A stretch of DNA of 64,000 nt from Terana coerulea (taxonomy: Eukaryota > Basidiomycota > Agaricomycetes > Polyporales > Phanerochaetaceae), in NCBI GenBank assembly GCA_024811115.1, contig JAKOGH010000740.1, positions 1-64,000 on the forward strand, given 5' to 3'. Below the pieces are notes generated by a model. That model saw only the letters and a list, made by a program, of their open reading frames with translations. It made no database searches and had not been told where the DNA came from. Every line of letters begins with the position of its first letter. Positions within the stretch are counted from its first letter, which is position 1. The position numbers and the translations under genes were made by a program. Positions 1 to 11,747 of this stretch are shown here, piece by piece.

Positions 1-2487
<2,487 letters not shown>

Positions 2488-3380
2488 TTGCTTATCTGTA
2501 CGACCGCACCCAATGTATATGACGTGAATGGACCTGTAGACTTAGCTTATTTTCTATGCACACTCCTCACAACGATGTTGTCCTTCGCCTGCTGCCAGGT
2601 TCGGCTAAGTCGCAGCCCAGCGGCTTCGTGGCGTTTGATGCCAACACTGGTCGTCTAAGCCGCACGATTGGATAAGATTTCGGGAGTGATTGGAGGGAAA
2701 CCACGAATGCAACACTCCGCAAGTAGATTGATAACACGTTCGCCCGACAAACCTTGCAATATTCCTTGAGTGACCCGGCAGAACACAGTCCTGTGCCTTC
2801 GATATCATCGTGCCGATTTGACACTATCGTTCCAGTGCGTCGCGTAGCCAAGTCCTTCGATGGTTGCTGCAGAGCTCATACAAAAATTGCCCATTTTAGC
2901 TGGCTTTGATTGGTAGCATTCTCTGCGAAATTATGTACGTATCCCACAATGCTGTTCCATCGTTGGCCCAACTTCTTGCGTTGTTGGCGCTCCCGCATTT
3001 CTGCCGCATCCTCGCCCGTGTCTGGGAGTGGTACAGTATTTTCCGAAAGGTCGGCAATCGCTCATAAACAGACTCCATATGCAACTCAAACGCCAGATCA
3101 TGGCGGCTGCTTACAGGTGAGCCGGCGCAGATAGTGGGTCCCCTTAGCAAGCATTGTACATACGCGCCCACAGCTGCGTGCGCATACCGTCCCGCGCTCC
3201 CCAGAGGCGCGGAACAAGCACCGAGGAGAATGTGGAAGAAAACGCCGATCATGAACTGTGTAATAGAGTTGTGCGTCTACGGAGGCACGGTGGGTGCTAT
3301 GCTTACAGTTGCGGGCTCACTGAGGCATGTTAGGTTTGAGTTTTGGCGCTAAAAACACCGAGTCAGCTGAAGGTTTCTTG
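2488..3380. other. Intergenic region, no gene seen
   Basis: About 0.9 kb separates the PRP16 stop from the next promoter. Open frames here are short, overlap on both strands and resemble no family I know. It presumably holds the PRP16 3' UTR and the upstream region of the epimerase-like gene. Confidence 0.5.
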
Positions 3381-3388
3381 TATAAAAG
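3381..3388 (+). promoter_or_regulatory. TATA box of the epimerase-like gene
   Basis: TATAAAAG lies about 80 bp upstream of the ATG at 3460, a plausible position for a fungal core promoter with a short 5' leader. A pyrimidine-rich tract (CTCACCTTTCTCACCAGCC) follows, as is common around fungal transcription starts. Confidence 0.5.
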
Positions 3389-3459
3389 GTACAGCGTAAC
3401 TGCCTCACCTTTCTCACCAGCCTCCCAGCTTTCCCTCACACCAAGCCTCGCTGAACACA

Positions 3460-4521
3460 ATGAAAGTCCTCGTCCTCGGGTATGTCATCTGTCACGTTCC
3501 GTAGGTAGTGGTACCCGCGCTCACCGACGTTGCAGTGCTTCGGGCTTCATGGGCCTGCCAGTTGCTCAGGCTCTCGTCCGTGCTGGGCATCTCGTCTATG
3601 GCGCCACTCGTTCTGAGGAGAAAGCTAGACAGCTTGCGGAGGAGGAAAGTACGTGGCTGACGAAGGCTCCGGTACGGTCATGGCTCTAACAAGCAACACC
3701 AGTTATTCCAGTTATCGGCGGACCCACTGATGTGGCCAAATGGCTTGAGCTCGTACCGGTCTTAGACGTCGTCATCGATGCGGTTGGCGGGACGGCAGAC
3801 CTCAGGGCTGCCGCCAATGAGGTGCTGGACGCCATTACGAACGCAGCGAAGACACGCCCCGCCCACGCGCCGAAGCTGACATACATTTACACCTCCGGAA
3901 CCTGGGTGCACGGCAACGACCGCAAGACTATAAAGACAGACACGTCGCCCATCACGTCGCCCGCAGAGCTTGTTGCTTGGCGTCCTGACCATGAACAGCG
4001 CGTCGTGACAAGCTCCGCTGTGAACGGCATCGTCATCCGCCCCGCCCTTCTGTACGGCCGTGGCGGCTCGCTGTTTGCGCCATTGTTCAAAGGCGCGTCG
4101 GAGGGAAGGTCGCGTGGTTCGGGACGCCCGAAGACCGTTACGCGTTGCTCCATACGGACGACCTCGCCGCGCTCTACGTTCTCGCGGCCGAGAAAGCACA
4201 GCTCGTCGGTGGAAAAATCTTCGACGCTGCGAATGATTTCACGGAGAGCGCAGACGACCTGCTGAAGAGGCTTGTTGATGTTTCCGGCGCAAAGGGCCGC
4301 ACGAGTTCCGGCAGCCAAGTAATCGTGAGTGGTTCATTGAGAAGCCTGTGAACTTGGCGCGCTCACCGAGTATTGCAGCGTATGAGGTCGCTTTGACCAC
4401 GACCTCGCTCCTGAGGCCATATCTTGCGCGTGCACTGCTCGGTTGGCAGCCGCGCAAGCCAGGTTTTGTGGACAACCTGGAAGTGTACTACGGCGCCTGG
4501 AAGGCTGGAGCCAAGCTGTAA
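3460..4521 (+). CDS. NAD(P)-binding Rossmann-fold epimerase/dehydratase-like protein (two apparent frameshifts)
   Basis: The N-terminus MKVLVLG-(intron)-GASGFMGLPVA is a Rossmann dinucleotide-binding turn of the extended SDR/NmrA-like type. Later landmarks are YTSGTWVHG, IRPALLYGRGGS and a C-terminal LLGWQPRKPGFVDNLEVYYGAWKA block typical of fungal NAD-dependent epimerase-like proteins. Introns lie at about 3480-3534, 3650-3702 and 4325-4378. Substrate is unknown. The frame breaks after GASEG (G run 4103-4105) and again after SGAKG (G run 4294-4296). Adding one G to each run restores ...EGKVAWFGTPEDRYALL and ...AKGPHEFRQPSNPYE, so both look like undercalled GGGG runs rather than decay. The ATG is preceded by AACACA, an acceptable context. 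Confidence 0.8.
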
Positions 4522-4864
4522 AGCAGCCGTGCATGACGCCGTCTAGGTTCGCTTGCGAGGCGAGGCGAGTTTGACCGTGTATTCCTCCGATACCTACATG
4601 GCGACATATAACCAGCATCGCTCGAAATCCTATTACCCTGTAAGTTTTGTAGGCGTGTGCCGAGTGTAGCGGTCGAGCGACTCTTCATACCGTGCATACC
4701 AAGACAGGGTGATGGCATTCGTCCATATCAATGGAAAGAGAGGTCTAGAGTGAAGAGACTGTATTGTTCCAAAGCGTGTGAGGGTGATATCGATACATGG
4801 GATGATTAGTAGTTTGTGAACAAGTTCCACACGGCAAAGTAGAGTAACGCATTCTATACGCCCA

Positions 4865-5617
4865 TCATGACCCGACAGTGAAGGATTCGCCACAGCCGCA
4901 CGCATCCTTGATGTTAGGATTCTTGAAGGCGAACTTGGCGCTGTAAAAGTAAGCCCGAAGGGCATTAGTAATCGAAAGCTGACAGAGAACGCAGGGCGCA
5001 CCTCAGCGGATCCTCCTGCCAGTCCATCTCGCTGCCAATGATAGAGAAGAGGGCCTTGCTATCTATGAGCACCTTCACTCCATCCTGCTCCACAATCTCG
5101 TCAAACTTCCCGGGCTTGTCCACGTATTCTAGGTGGTATGAGAGGCCTGCACAGCCCTTGTTCCGGACACCTATTCGTAGGTGTTGTGGTGTGGGGACTT
5201 CATGAGTGTCTGTAAACGTTCAACTGCTGCCGGAGTCTGTCACAGATGAGGACATGTCTTTCCCGGAGAGCGAACAGTACTGACCATGGTTATGGCGGCC
5301 TTTGCCGCACGTATCTTGGGCCGCGACCTCTCGGGCTTCGGTGCTGGTGGCGGACGAGCAGCAACCTGCGGAGACGCGGCGTCTGAGGACAAGTCTTGTG
5401 CTGAAGGAGTCTTCGCAGGGATAACGACCGGAGGAGTCTCGCCCAACGTTGGTCCATTCGACCGAGGCGCGGGTGGTGGAGCAGACGAAGAACTCGGGGA
5501 GAAAGCGGACATCATGGCGTGACGGTGTATGGGTGTAAGGATTGTGTGCGAACACATCTGCGTTGCGAGGAGTCGAGTTGCATGGTGAGCGCGGTTCAGT
5601 CGGGCAAAAGAGGCCAT
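4865..5617 (-). CDS. ISA1: Mitochondrial iron-sulfur cluster assembly protein ISA1/ISCA-type (one apparent frameshift)
   Basis: This is an A-type Fe-S scaffold, needed in mitochondria for [4Fe-4S] protein maturation. The conserved cysteines are all present: RNKGCAGLSYHLEY and the C-terminal DACGCGESFTV. The first exon encodes a long basic, Ser/Pro/Ala-rich leader beginning MASFARLNRAHHATRLL, consistent with a mitochondrial presequence, and ends ...AAKAAITM. It is spliced to TPAAVERLQTLM. A second intron separates DPLS from AKFAFKNP. Between TPAAVERLQ and LRIGVRNKG the frame slips by one base at 5180-5181. Adding one C on the coding strand gives HHNTLRIGV. An upstream in-frame ATG at 5674 and internal ones near 5518 are alternative starts. 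Confidence 0.87.
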
Positions 5618-6562
5618 GGCGGTCGTGGTAGAGGAAATAGTAATGCTCGTCGGACGTTGCGGTCGCTTCCACATGTGATCAAGCGCCCCGTTCCGGCCAG
5701 TTGCTTACATAAGCATGGGAACGTCAAACAACCAATCAGCACTCCCTTGTTTGAGACCTACATATATACGCTCATCCCGAATTTCAGTGACAAGCTTTCA
5801 AGTCAAATTCAAAGCGCTCCTGAATATGCAGACTAGTACTGAACGTCAACATGACTCCCTGGGCCTCAGACGCTGCAATAGCGGTGTCTGGGCTATGCGA
5901 GAGCCTACATAGTTAGGCGGACTGGCAAGTACGTCCTTCTCGCCCGATCTCGTTATTTTGCCCGAGGTGAGTCAGATACCCCAAAGTTATATCGGTTCGC
6001 GCTCAAGTGGGCAAGTTCAGACGCCGCGTACAGCCGCGGTTTGCGCCATTGTCGTGCCGTTGAGGACAATACCCACCTCGAAACGACTCATAATTCTTTT
6101 CCAGGCGCGTTCGAGGCTTGGCCAGCGGTGCCTTTGCTCCGGATCAGGCTTAGCTGACCCCTTCCAAGACCTCATATGGTCCCTTCCGGTGCAATCTTGA
6201 CTCGGGCTTCGTCTTCTTGTTGCCTGTGAGTGAACCCTTGCGACCCGTCGCACACATACTGAACGGGTTTAGCAGCCTCGGAGTCCTGTGGAATCATGTT
6301 ACTTATGTTGCTCCGCGCCACATTCACGCAATGCGCCACCGAAGTCTACCCCATCTCCCTCGTGCACAGCCAATGACCGGCCCTTCGTCGTCAGGTTACT
6401 CAAGACAAGATCAGTATACTTCCATATTTGGACAAGTGCATCAGCTCTCCGAGCCCTTTAATAGTTCCGAGTCAACTCAAGGTCAGTAGCTTCAACGTTG
6501 TCAACATCGCCGTTCACTTCTCAAGCTCACAGCACGAGTATCCCTCTCGGACATCCTCTCCC
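5618..6562. other. Intergenic region, no gene seen
   Basis: About 0.9 kb lies between the divergently placed ISA1 and kinase genes, so it should contain both promoters. Small open frames are present but show no family resemblance and no consistent splice pattern. Confidence 0.45.
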
Positions 6563-7591
6563 ATGGATTCTGCAACGCCCTCGCCTCAGCATGCACCATC
6601 TGATCGAGTGCTCTTCGGCTCATTTCCTCACGACTTGTTCAAGCTCAAGGAGCTAATAGACGGCGGTAGCGCACTAGCCGATACAGAAATCTCCGGCAGT
6701 GGCGTGGTGGAAATTAGTGGAGGCTACGTGGTAAAATTTGGCATTAATACCACTCTATCCGAGGCACGGGCCTCAGACCTCGTCCGTACCGAAACCAATA
6801 TCCCCGTTCCCCGCGTTCTCGCGTACTACTCGGAGCCCCTCGGTGCAGGCTACCATATAGGGTACATTGTGATGGAAAAGGTCAGCGGCGTCCCGCTCGC
6901 TGAAGTTCTCGAGACGTTGGATGACGCCACAATCGAAACTCTGACTGCACAATTGGGCGATCTCCTTCAAGAAATGAGGAAGCTTGACAGGCCTGACGAG
7001 TGGGGTATGGTAGGCAAGGGTGGTCTCTTCCACGGCCATCCTTATTTTATCTACCGAAACCCTTCTCCGGCCGGGCGTGACTCGGAGGCACCCAATACCC
7101 TTCACGCGCGATCCTGCCATGATGTCATCCGATATTTTGCGCGGGCTGCTTCTGGTCGGAGCTGCTCTGCCAAACAGTCGAAGAAATTCGAGGATATAGT
7201 GGCCACTTTCAACAATAGCCATCCATCCACCTTCACCCATGTCGACTTGGTTCCCGAGAGCATCATGGTCGACCTCGAGCAGCGCAGAATTACCGCCATC
7301 ATTGACTGGCAGGGAGCCGGTTGGTACCCCTACTTCTGGCATTCCTGGGTCGCAAGAAAGCGGGAGGGGTGTACCGCAAATCCCGTGCTCTGCGGTGGGG
7401 ACGTATGTGGAGAGCATTGATGGAGGACTATCCAGAGAGCATGGCTCTCTACAGGTTAATGTGGGATGCCGAATGCAACGGTTTCCACGAAATGGGCAAT
7501 ACTCTGTAAGCATCTGCCATTTTGGTCACTCACTGTTGGCCCTCAGTTCAGTGCTAATCTCTACCCTCCCAGGTGCGAATGCTGCAAGTAG
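6563..7591 (+). CDS. Aminoglycoside phosphotransferase (APH)-family kinase-like protein (one apparent frameshift)
   Basis: This is a protein-kinase-like fold of the fungal APH/choline-kinase group. It starts MDSATPSPQHAP and shows a glycine-poor N-lobe, the hinge YIVMEKVSGVPL, the catalytic loop HVDLVPESIMVD and the metal-binding segment AIIDWQGAGWYP. In most relatives the loop ends in Asn (HGDLxPxNI), and here that position is Ser, so activity is uncertain. After GWYPYFW the frame slips at a GG at 7338-7339. One more G gives WAFLGRKKAGG, which runs on to WGRMWRALMEDYPESMALY. A final intron (about 7508-7572) adds a short CECCK tail; without it the protein ends at 7509. Such kinases are expanded in Agaricomycetes with mostly unknown substrates. 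Confidence 0.8.
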
Positions 7592-7998
7592 TTATTCGCT
7601 GCTCGTTGTCTGCTTCTATCCCGTTTTCCATCAGGGAAAACCTCCTTACCTAATTAGCCTTTAAATAGGACTATTTGGCCCTATTTGGGGAAAATAGTGA
7701 AATAGGTAATTTAGGGCCCAGTAGTAAGGTTGCCATCGGGTCTGCAGTTATTTGGCCCTATTTTACCATGAAATAACACCTATTTTTCGTTATTTAGCAG
7801 TCTTTGTGCCGCTGCGTTCTGTAGCTCAATCCTTCCAACCGAAAGTGATTTAAAAACAGTGTGATTCCTACAGTACAAGACACTGACTATGCTAGAGTGC
7901 TTATTACATCCCAGCAAAATGAAGCGCACCTGTGCCCCATGACCATGTCGGGCTTCAAGTTCAAGCCCCACGCGATCAACATGCGCATGAGCGCAGCC
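7592..7998. repeat. AT-rich stretch with a repeated TATTTGGCCCTATTT motif
   Basis: The motif occurs near 7672-7686 and again near 7749-7763, embedded in further AAATAG/CTATTT words on both strands. The composition is far more AT-rich than the flanks and no coding potential is visible. It could be the remnant of a small repeat element, but I cannot define ends. Confidence 0.35.
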
Positions 7999-8866
7999 TC
8001 AAGCACAGACACCACAGCCTAACACACTGTAAAGTCCTTCCCCTTCACCTGCTCGCCCTCGTCCTCCAGCGTCGATGACGCCCAGGCCGCCAAGAAGGCC
8101 CACCACACAAGCTGCCATGGCGGCGATGTGGTAGACGTACGAGATGTTCACGCGCACGCACTTGCGGCCGGCGGCCTTGAGCTCGCCCTGCAGCGCGTCG
8201 AGCATGCCCGCGATGACACCATCTTTGCAGCTGCAGTCCTACGTCAGCATGTATGCATCACTCATTCAAAGTGGATACACACTTACAGTAGCATCTGCGA
8301 CGGAGAGCGCTGGCGTACAAGGCGTCCCGGACGAGGTGCTGCTGGAGCTCAGTGGGCGACATCCACATGGCGAGCATGCCCACCGGCGGCGCCCACTTAC
8401 CAGGCATAAGGCCTATCCGGCGCAGTCGCGGTGTACGCCCAGCGTCAGCGAGGGCGTGCGGACGGAGGCAGGTTTGAGAGGGGCGCAATGTACCTGGCAC
8501 GCACGGCCGTCTCCCTGTCCGGCGCCCTGCGGGAGGTTGGCCGCCTCCTCAAGCAACACCGCCAGCGTTGCTCCCCGCCCAGCGCCAAAGCTATTCAGCA
8601 GCGCCATCTGCCTTGCCCCATCGCTTGGCTTCTCCCAGCGCGCATTGGCGGTGTCGACAGTGGTGCCATCCTCATGCAGGGGCCGGATGCGTGGGTTGAG
8701 TGTGCAGAGGGAGATCGCGGGCGGAGCAGCGGCGTGCCGCAGCATGAGAGTAGCTTCATAAGGGACGCGGCGCCCGAGGCGGCCCCAGTGTGCCCAAGGT
8801 TGGCCTGCATAGACGTGAGGTGCGCGACATGAGAGGCTTTGTCATGCGGCACCTTCTCTCAGCTAT
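7999..8866 (-). pseudogene. Relic of an iterative (non-reducing type) polyketide synthase: KS C-terminus plus AT fragment
   Basis: On the minus strand, residues from about 8835 down read LTSMQANLGHTGAASG, the second-histidine motif of a ketosynthase. Next comes (one base out of frame near 8745) MLRHAAAPPAISLCTLNPRI, WEKPSDGARQMALLNSFGAG and LEEA, the standard C-terminal end of a basidiomycete KS. A further fragment at about 8240-8110, GVIAGMLDALQGELKAAGRK followed by NISYVYHIAAM, resembles the acyltransferase segment that precedes the FHS/YHS motif. The KS active-site cysteine region, most of the AT, the PT, ACP and TE domains are missing. It is a fossil of a much larger gene (normally about 6 kb), next to a repeat island. 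Confidence 0.7.
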
Positions 8867-9182
8867 ACACGCTGACCGATCCCGCATACCATGCCGCAGT
8901 TGTAGAGTGTGTCACTCACCTGTGTCTTGCTTATGCTGTCTCACTGTGCAGTGAAACCCTACGGCACGTGGACAACGTTGCACGTTGCCAACAGATAAGA
9001 GGAGTGCGCCTTCGGACTGTGTGTACTCAAAGACATGGTGGTGGTAGGAGAGAGAAAACCTCTGCGAAGTCTTGCGACTCTAGGCTGCGCAGCAGTGGAG
9101 CTGATGAGGTAATCCGGCATTTGCCGAAGCGCCAACTCACGAGCAAAATCCTGGCAAAGGGCATCTGCAACTAGTCTCGGTT
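8867..9182. other. Intergenic, nothing recognised
   Basis: About 0.3 kb sits between the PKS relic and the hairpin of the next element. It may be decayed upstream PKS sequence but no motif is legible. Confidence 0.35.
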
Positions 9183-9881
9183 CCAGACCCTTTGCCCGCA
9201 TTACTGATGTTTGTTATCGGATAACAACTGCTTGGTGCAGGACGCGGGCAAAGGGTCTGGTGAGTTTGGATCATCGGGGTGTAGATGAAACTCACGTGAG
9301 CGCCTACGCTTGTATTGAGGTAAGTAAGGAGTTTGTAACGCTCGGTTCCTCTCTGTACCTCTTGCCTTCTGCGACCTCCCACCTCACTGCATATACTCAC
9401 GAACTCCTCAAATGTCATAGCTTGGATGTATTGCATGACCATTTTATTTTTACGGTATTATTTTTGCATTGCTGGGTGCGCTGAAGAGCACTTGATAGTC
9501 ACCAGAGGCCCACTTTCAGGTACCTGGGAATCTGTACTGGAATAAACATCATACAGTTTATACCAGACATGATTAGCATATTTTCATGAATATATAAGGC
9601 ATCAGAGTAATTTTCCTGTCAGAGCTTGCGCTGCAGTATGCTACCGACCTCTAAAACGTAGCAGGTGTATAGGCGCCAGGTAAGCCCAGCCTTGTTACCC
9701 CCGTTGAAGTCCCTATACGAACTTTGCTTACTAGGGCTCACGTGATTTTCATCTACACCCCGATGATCCAAAGTCACCAGACTCTAAAGAGGTTGCTCTG
9801 CAGCGCGTCTTTCAAACTCCGCTTACTATGTTACAAACGGTAACAAGGCGCGAAGCGCGCTGGCTGCGAGCAACCTCTTTA
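9183..9881. mobile_element. MITE-like inverted-repeat element with a hairpin at each end
   Basis: A pair of about 53-bp inverted repeats (9251-9303 and 9735-9787) shares the core GGATCATCGGGGTGTAGATG and its complement, enclosing about 430 bp without a transposase-like ORF. Each outer end also forms a perfect local hairpin. On the left, 9183-9199 pairs with 9244-9260 (17 bp), and the loop contains a second palindrome TGTTATC-G-GATAACA at 9212-9226. On the right, 9785-9798 pairs with 9868-9881 (14 bp). The nested design resembles foldback or non-autonomous DNA elements. No clear target-site duplication was found, so exact ends are uncertain. Confidence 0.65.
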
Positions 9882-9914
9882 CGAGTCGGGAACGAGACTA
9901 CTACTCGGTCGGCC

Positions 9915-10166
9915 AGCCCAATCTGCGTATCGCCAACCACTGTGGCCGGTAGAACAGTGACAGAGGCAAAGCTGCGATCTTGACGATGCACACTACACGT
10001 TTTGCCGTCGTTTGAAGCTGAGTGCAATGGCGAAGAGGCTTGATCATGCTCGCGTCATGAACGAGTGGTAATGGAAAGTCAATAAGATGCGGCGGAGCAC
10101 TGCCTCCTGTAACAATCGGAGTTTTAACTTGAGGTGACTGATCATGATCGTTTGTGACGCACAGTA
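9915..10166. repeat. Duplicated block A' (paralogous to 13960-14214)
   Basis: Words shared in the same order include AAGC(T/C)GCGATCTT, the GTAACAA(T/G)CGGAGTTT(T/G)AACTT segment, and (C/T)AT(G/C)AT(C/T)(G/A)TTTGTnAC...GCACAGTA. In the second copy this block lies just upstream (relative to the minus strand) of a DUF6533 gene. Here the gene body that should follow is absent, so this looks like the 5' flank left by a lost or truncated copy. Confidence 0.6.
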
Positions 10167-10649
10167 CTATGACTGGCCCCACGTTTATAATTGAACCACC
10201 TTTTATAATTTCGCTTTCCTGCGCTCCCTTGCAACTCGTTGGTGCCCAGAATTTTTCTTCAGATCCTTGGGGGATGATCCTAAGCGGCTGTGAAGTTGTT
10301 TTGTGCAATTTCGTGAACGGGAGGGATAGGAATTTTGGTAAAGCTCGAATGACGGCCGTTTGCAAGAACCAGCCCATTTTGGCGCTAATCATCCTATCGA
10401 CCAATCCGCATGCAGGATCATCGCTGAATTGGGGAATTCTGTGATGCCGCCCATAATTTTGAAAGGTGGGTTCTCTCGAAAGAGCCTCTCCCATTCGCCC
10501 TACACTCATCTTAAAAATACAGAGAAAATACAGGTACGTGCGCAAGGCAGTATTGTATTGGTGTACCAGGATTTATGAGGAAAATCGTAGTAACGCGGGA
10601 GCAGCCCCTTAAAGAGTAGGAATCCTTATAAACGTGGGGCCAGTCATAG
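10167..10649. mobile_element. TA-flanked MITE with 24-bp terminal inverted repeats
   Basis: The ends are perfect inverted repeats beginning CTATGACTGGCCCC and ending GGGGCCAGTCATAG, extending through ACGTTTATAA on each side. TA dinucleotides flank the element (10165-10166 and 10650-10651). Removing the element plus one TA gives GCACAGTAAGTAACGTTATC, which matches the uninterrupted paralogous site GCACAGTAAGCAACGTCATC at 14207-14226. That defines a Tc1/mariner-type TA insertion of 483 bp. The internal ORFs do not resemble a transposase. Confidence 0.85.
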
Positions 10650-11079
10650 TAAGTAACGTTATCTACACAGGCAACCGGCCAGAAGGCTGAAATTCGAAAT
10701 CTTTCGGATCGTCGCGCTATCGAGGAGGGATCCCGGATTTTTGGCTGCATTTGCAGCGTTGCGTCTGGAATCCGTCCGATCATGTTTTTGAGCAGATCCA
10801 GCCTGGGCAGCCAATGCCATGCCAGCGTTGTGCCAGCGGCTGCATGAGGCGGGGTTGGAGCGCGCGCTTACTCTCATCTTATCGAAGATAACGGCCTTAG
10901 GATTTCGTTTTGAACACGATCCGGGCCTCGAAAAGAACGTGATCGGACGGATTTCACATACCATCCTCCAACGAAGCGGTCGACACGGAATCAAAACGAT
11001 CTCATATCCCTGCCGTTGCACCGGGCCCCTGTGTAATCCATGTAGGGCATGAATACACACTGACGCAGATTCACTAGGT

Positions 11080-11145
11080 CGTCGACTCTGTCATGCATAT
11101 CGAGGAACTTCGAACCGTCTTCGTTGACTTCGCACTACCAAGGAG
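11080..11145 (-). pseudogene. Scrap of a third DUF6533-type gene (last exon)
   Basis: The stretch GAACTTCGAACCGTCTTCG and the following TTGACTTCGCACTACCAAG match, with a few substitutions, the last-exon segment of the intact DUF6533 gene near 14343-14380. Sequence on either side is only weakly similar. It suggests that a third tandem copy once lay between block A' and the disrupted copy. Confidence 0.5.
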
Positions 11146-11747
11146 GAGTTGTCAAATACGGAACGACGCAAGTGATGCATTGGATTGCATCTCTTGTTCG
11201 CGGATATCCAACAGATACCCAGATGTCGTTTGTCAGGCTAGCCGCAGTCCGCACTGCATGCCAGATGATGCTTCGAGTCATGAGATGTTTCATGGATTAA
11301 TCTAGGCCTCACTGGTGAGAGATTTTACGTTAGTTGGTTTGAGGATATTGAAAGAAGTCAAAGTTCAAACGTACCTCTGTTCATGACCCGAACAACATGC
11401 GGGCGGCATGCGTATCGACGGGCCTGAGGGCTGTCTCGCGAGACATGCACTATTAGGAGAAGGAAGAACAAATTGTGTCCCACACCGCCGGCTCGATTAT
11501 TGTAGTCAGATATTGGACTGGATGACGGGCATCTAGCCTCTGTGCTGCTGTGCGCGGTGAACGAAAGGCCGATAAACGAATCTGCTGGTATACTGTAAAC
11601 CAAATGCTGTAGCAACTTGAAGCCGTGACGGGTTGAGAAAACGCGTCGAGAAATTATGGACATGGTGACATTGCACAGCCATTACTTTTCGACAAGGCCT
11701 CCAATGGTAGTACGGCTGTATTATATAGACCAGGCCGTGCTTCTTCA

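Noticed and set aside
4103..4521. Calling the epimerase-like gene a pseudogene
   Set aside because: Two breaks both disappear when one G is added to a G run and the intron between them keeps perfect signals, which fits sequence error better than decay.
8128..8832. Plus-strand frames at the PKS relic
   Set aside because: Antisense shadows. The minus strand carries clear KS motifs.
9901..10545. 214-codon minus-strand frame across block A' and the MITE
   Set aside because: It runs through the MITE boundary, which is demonstrably an insertion, and the product resembles nothing known.
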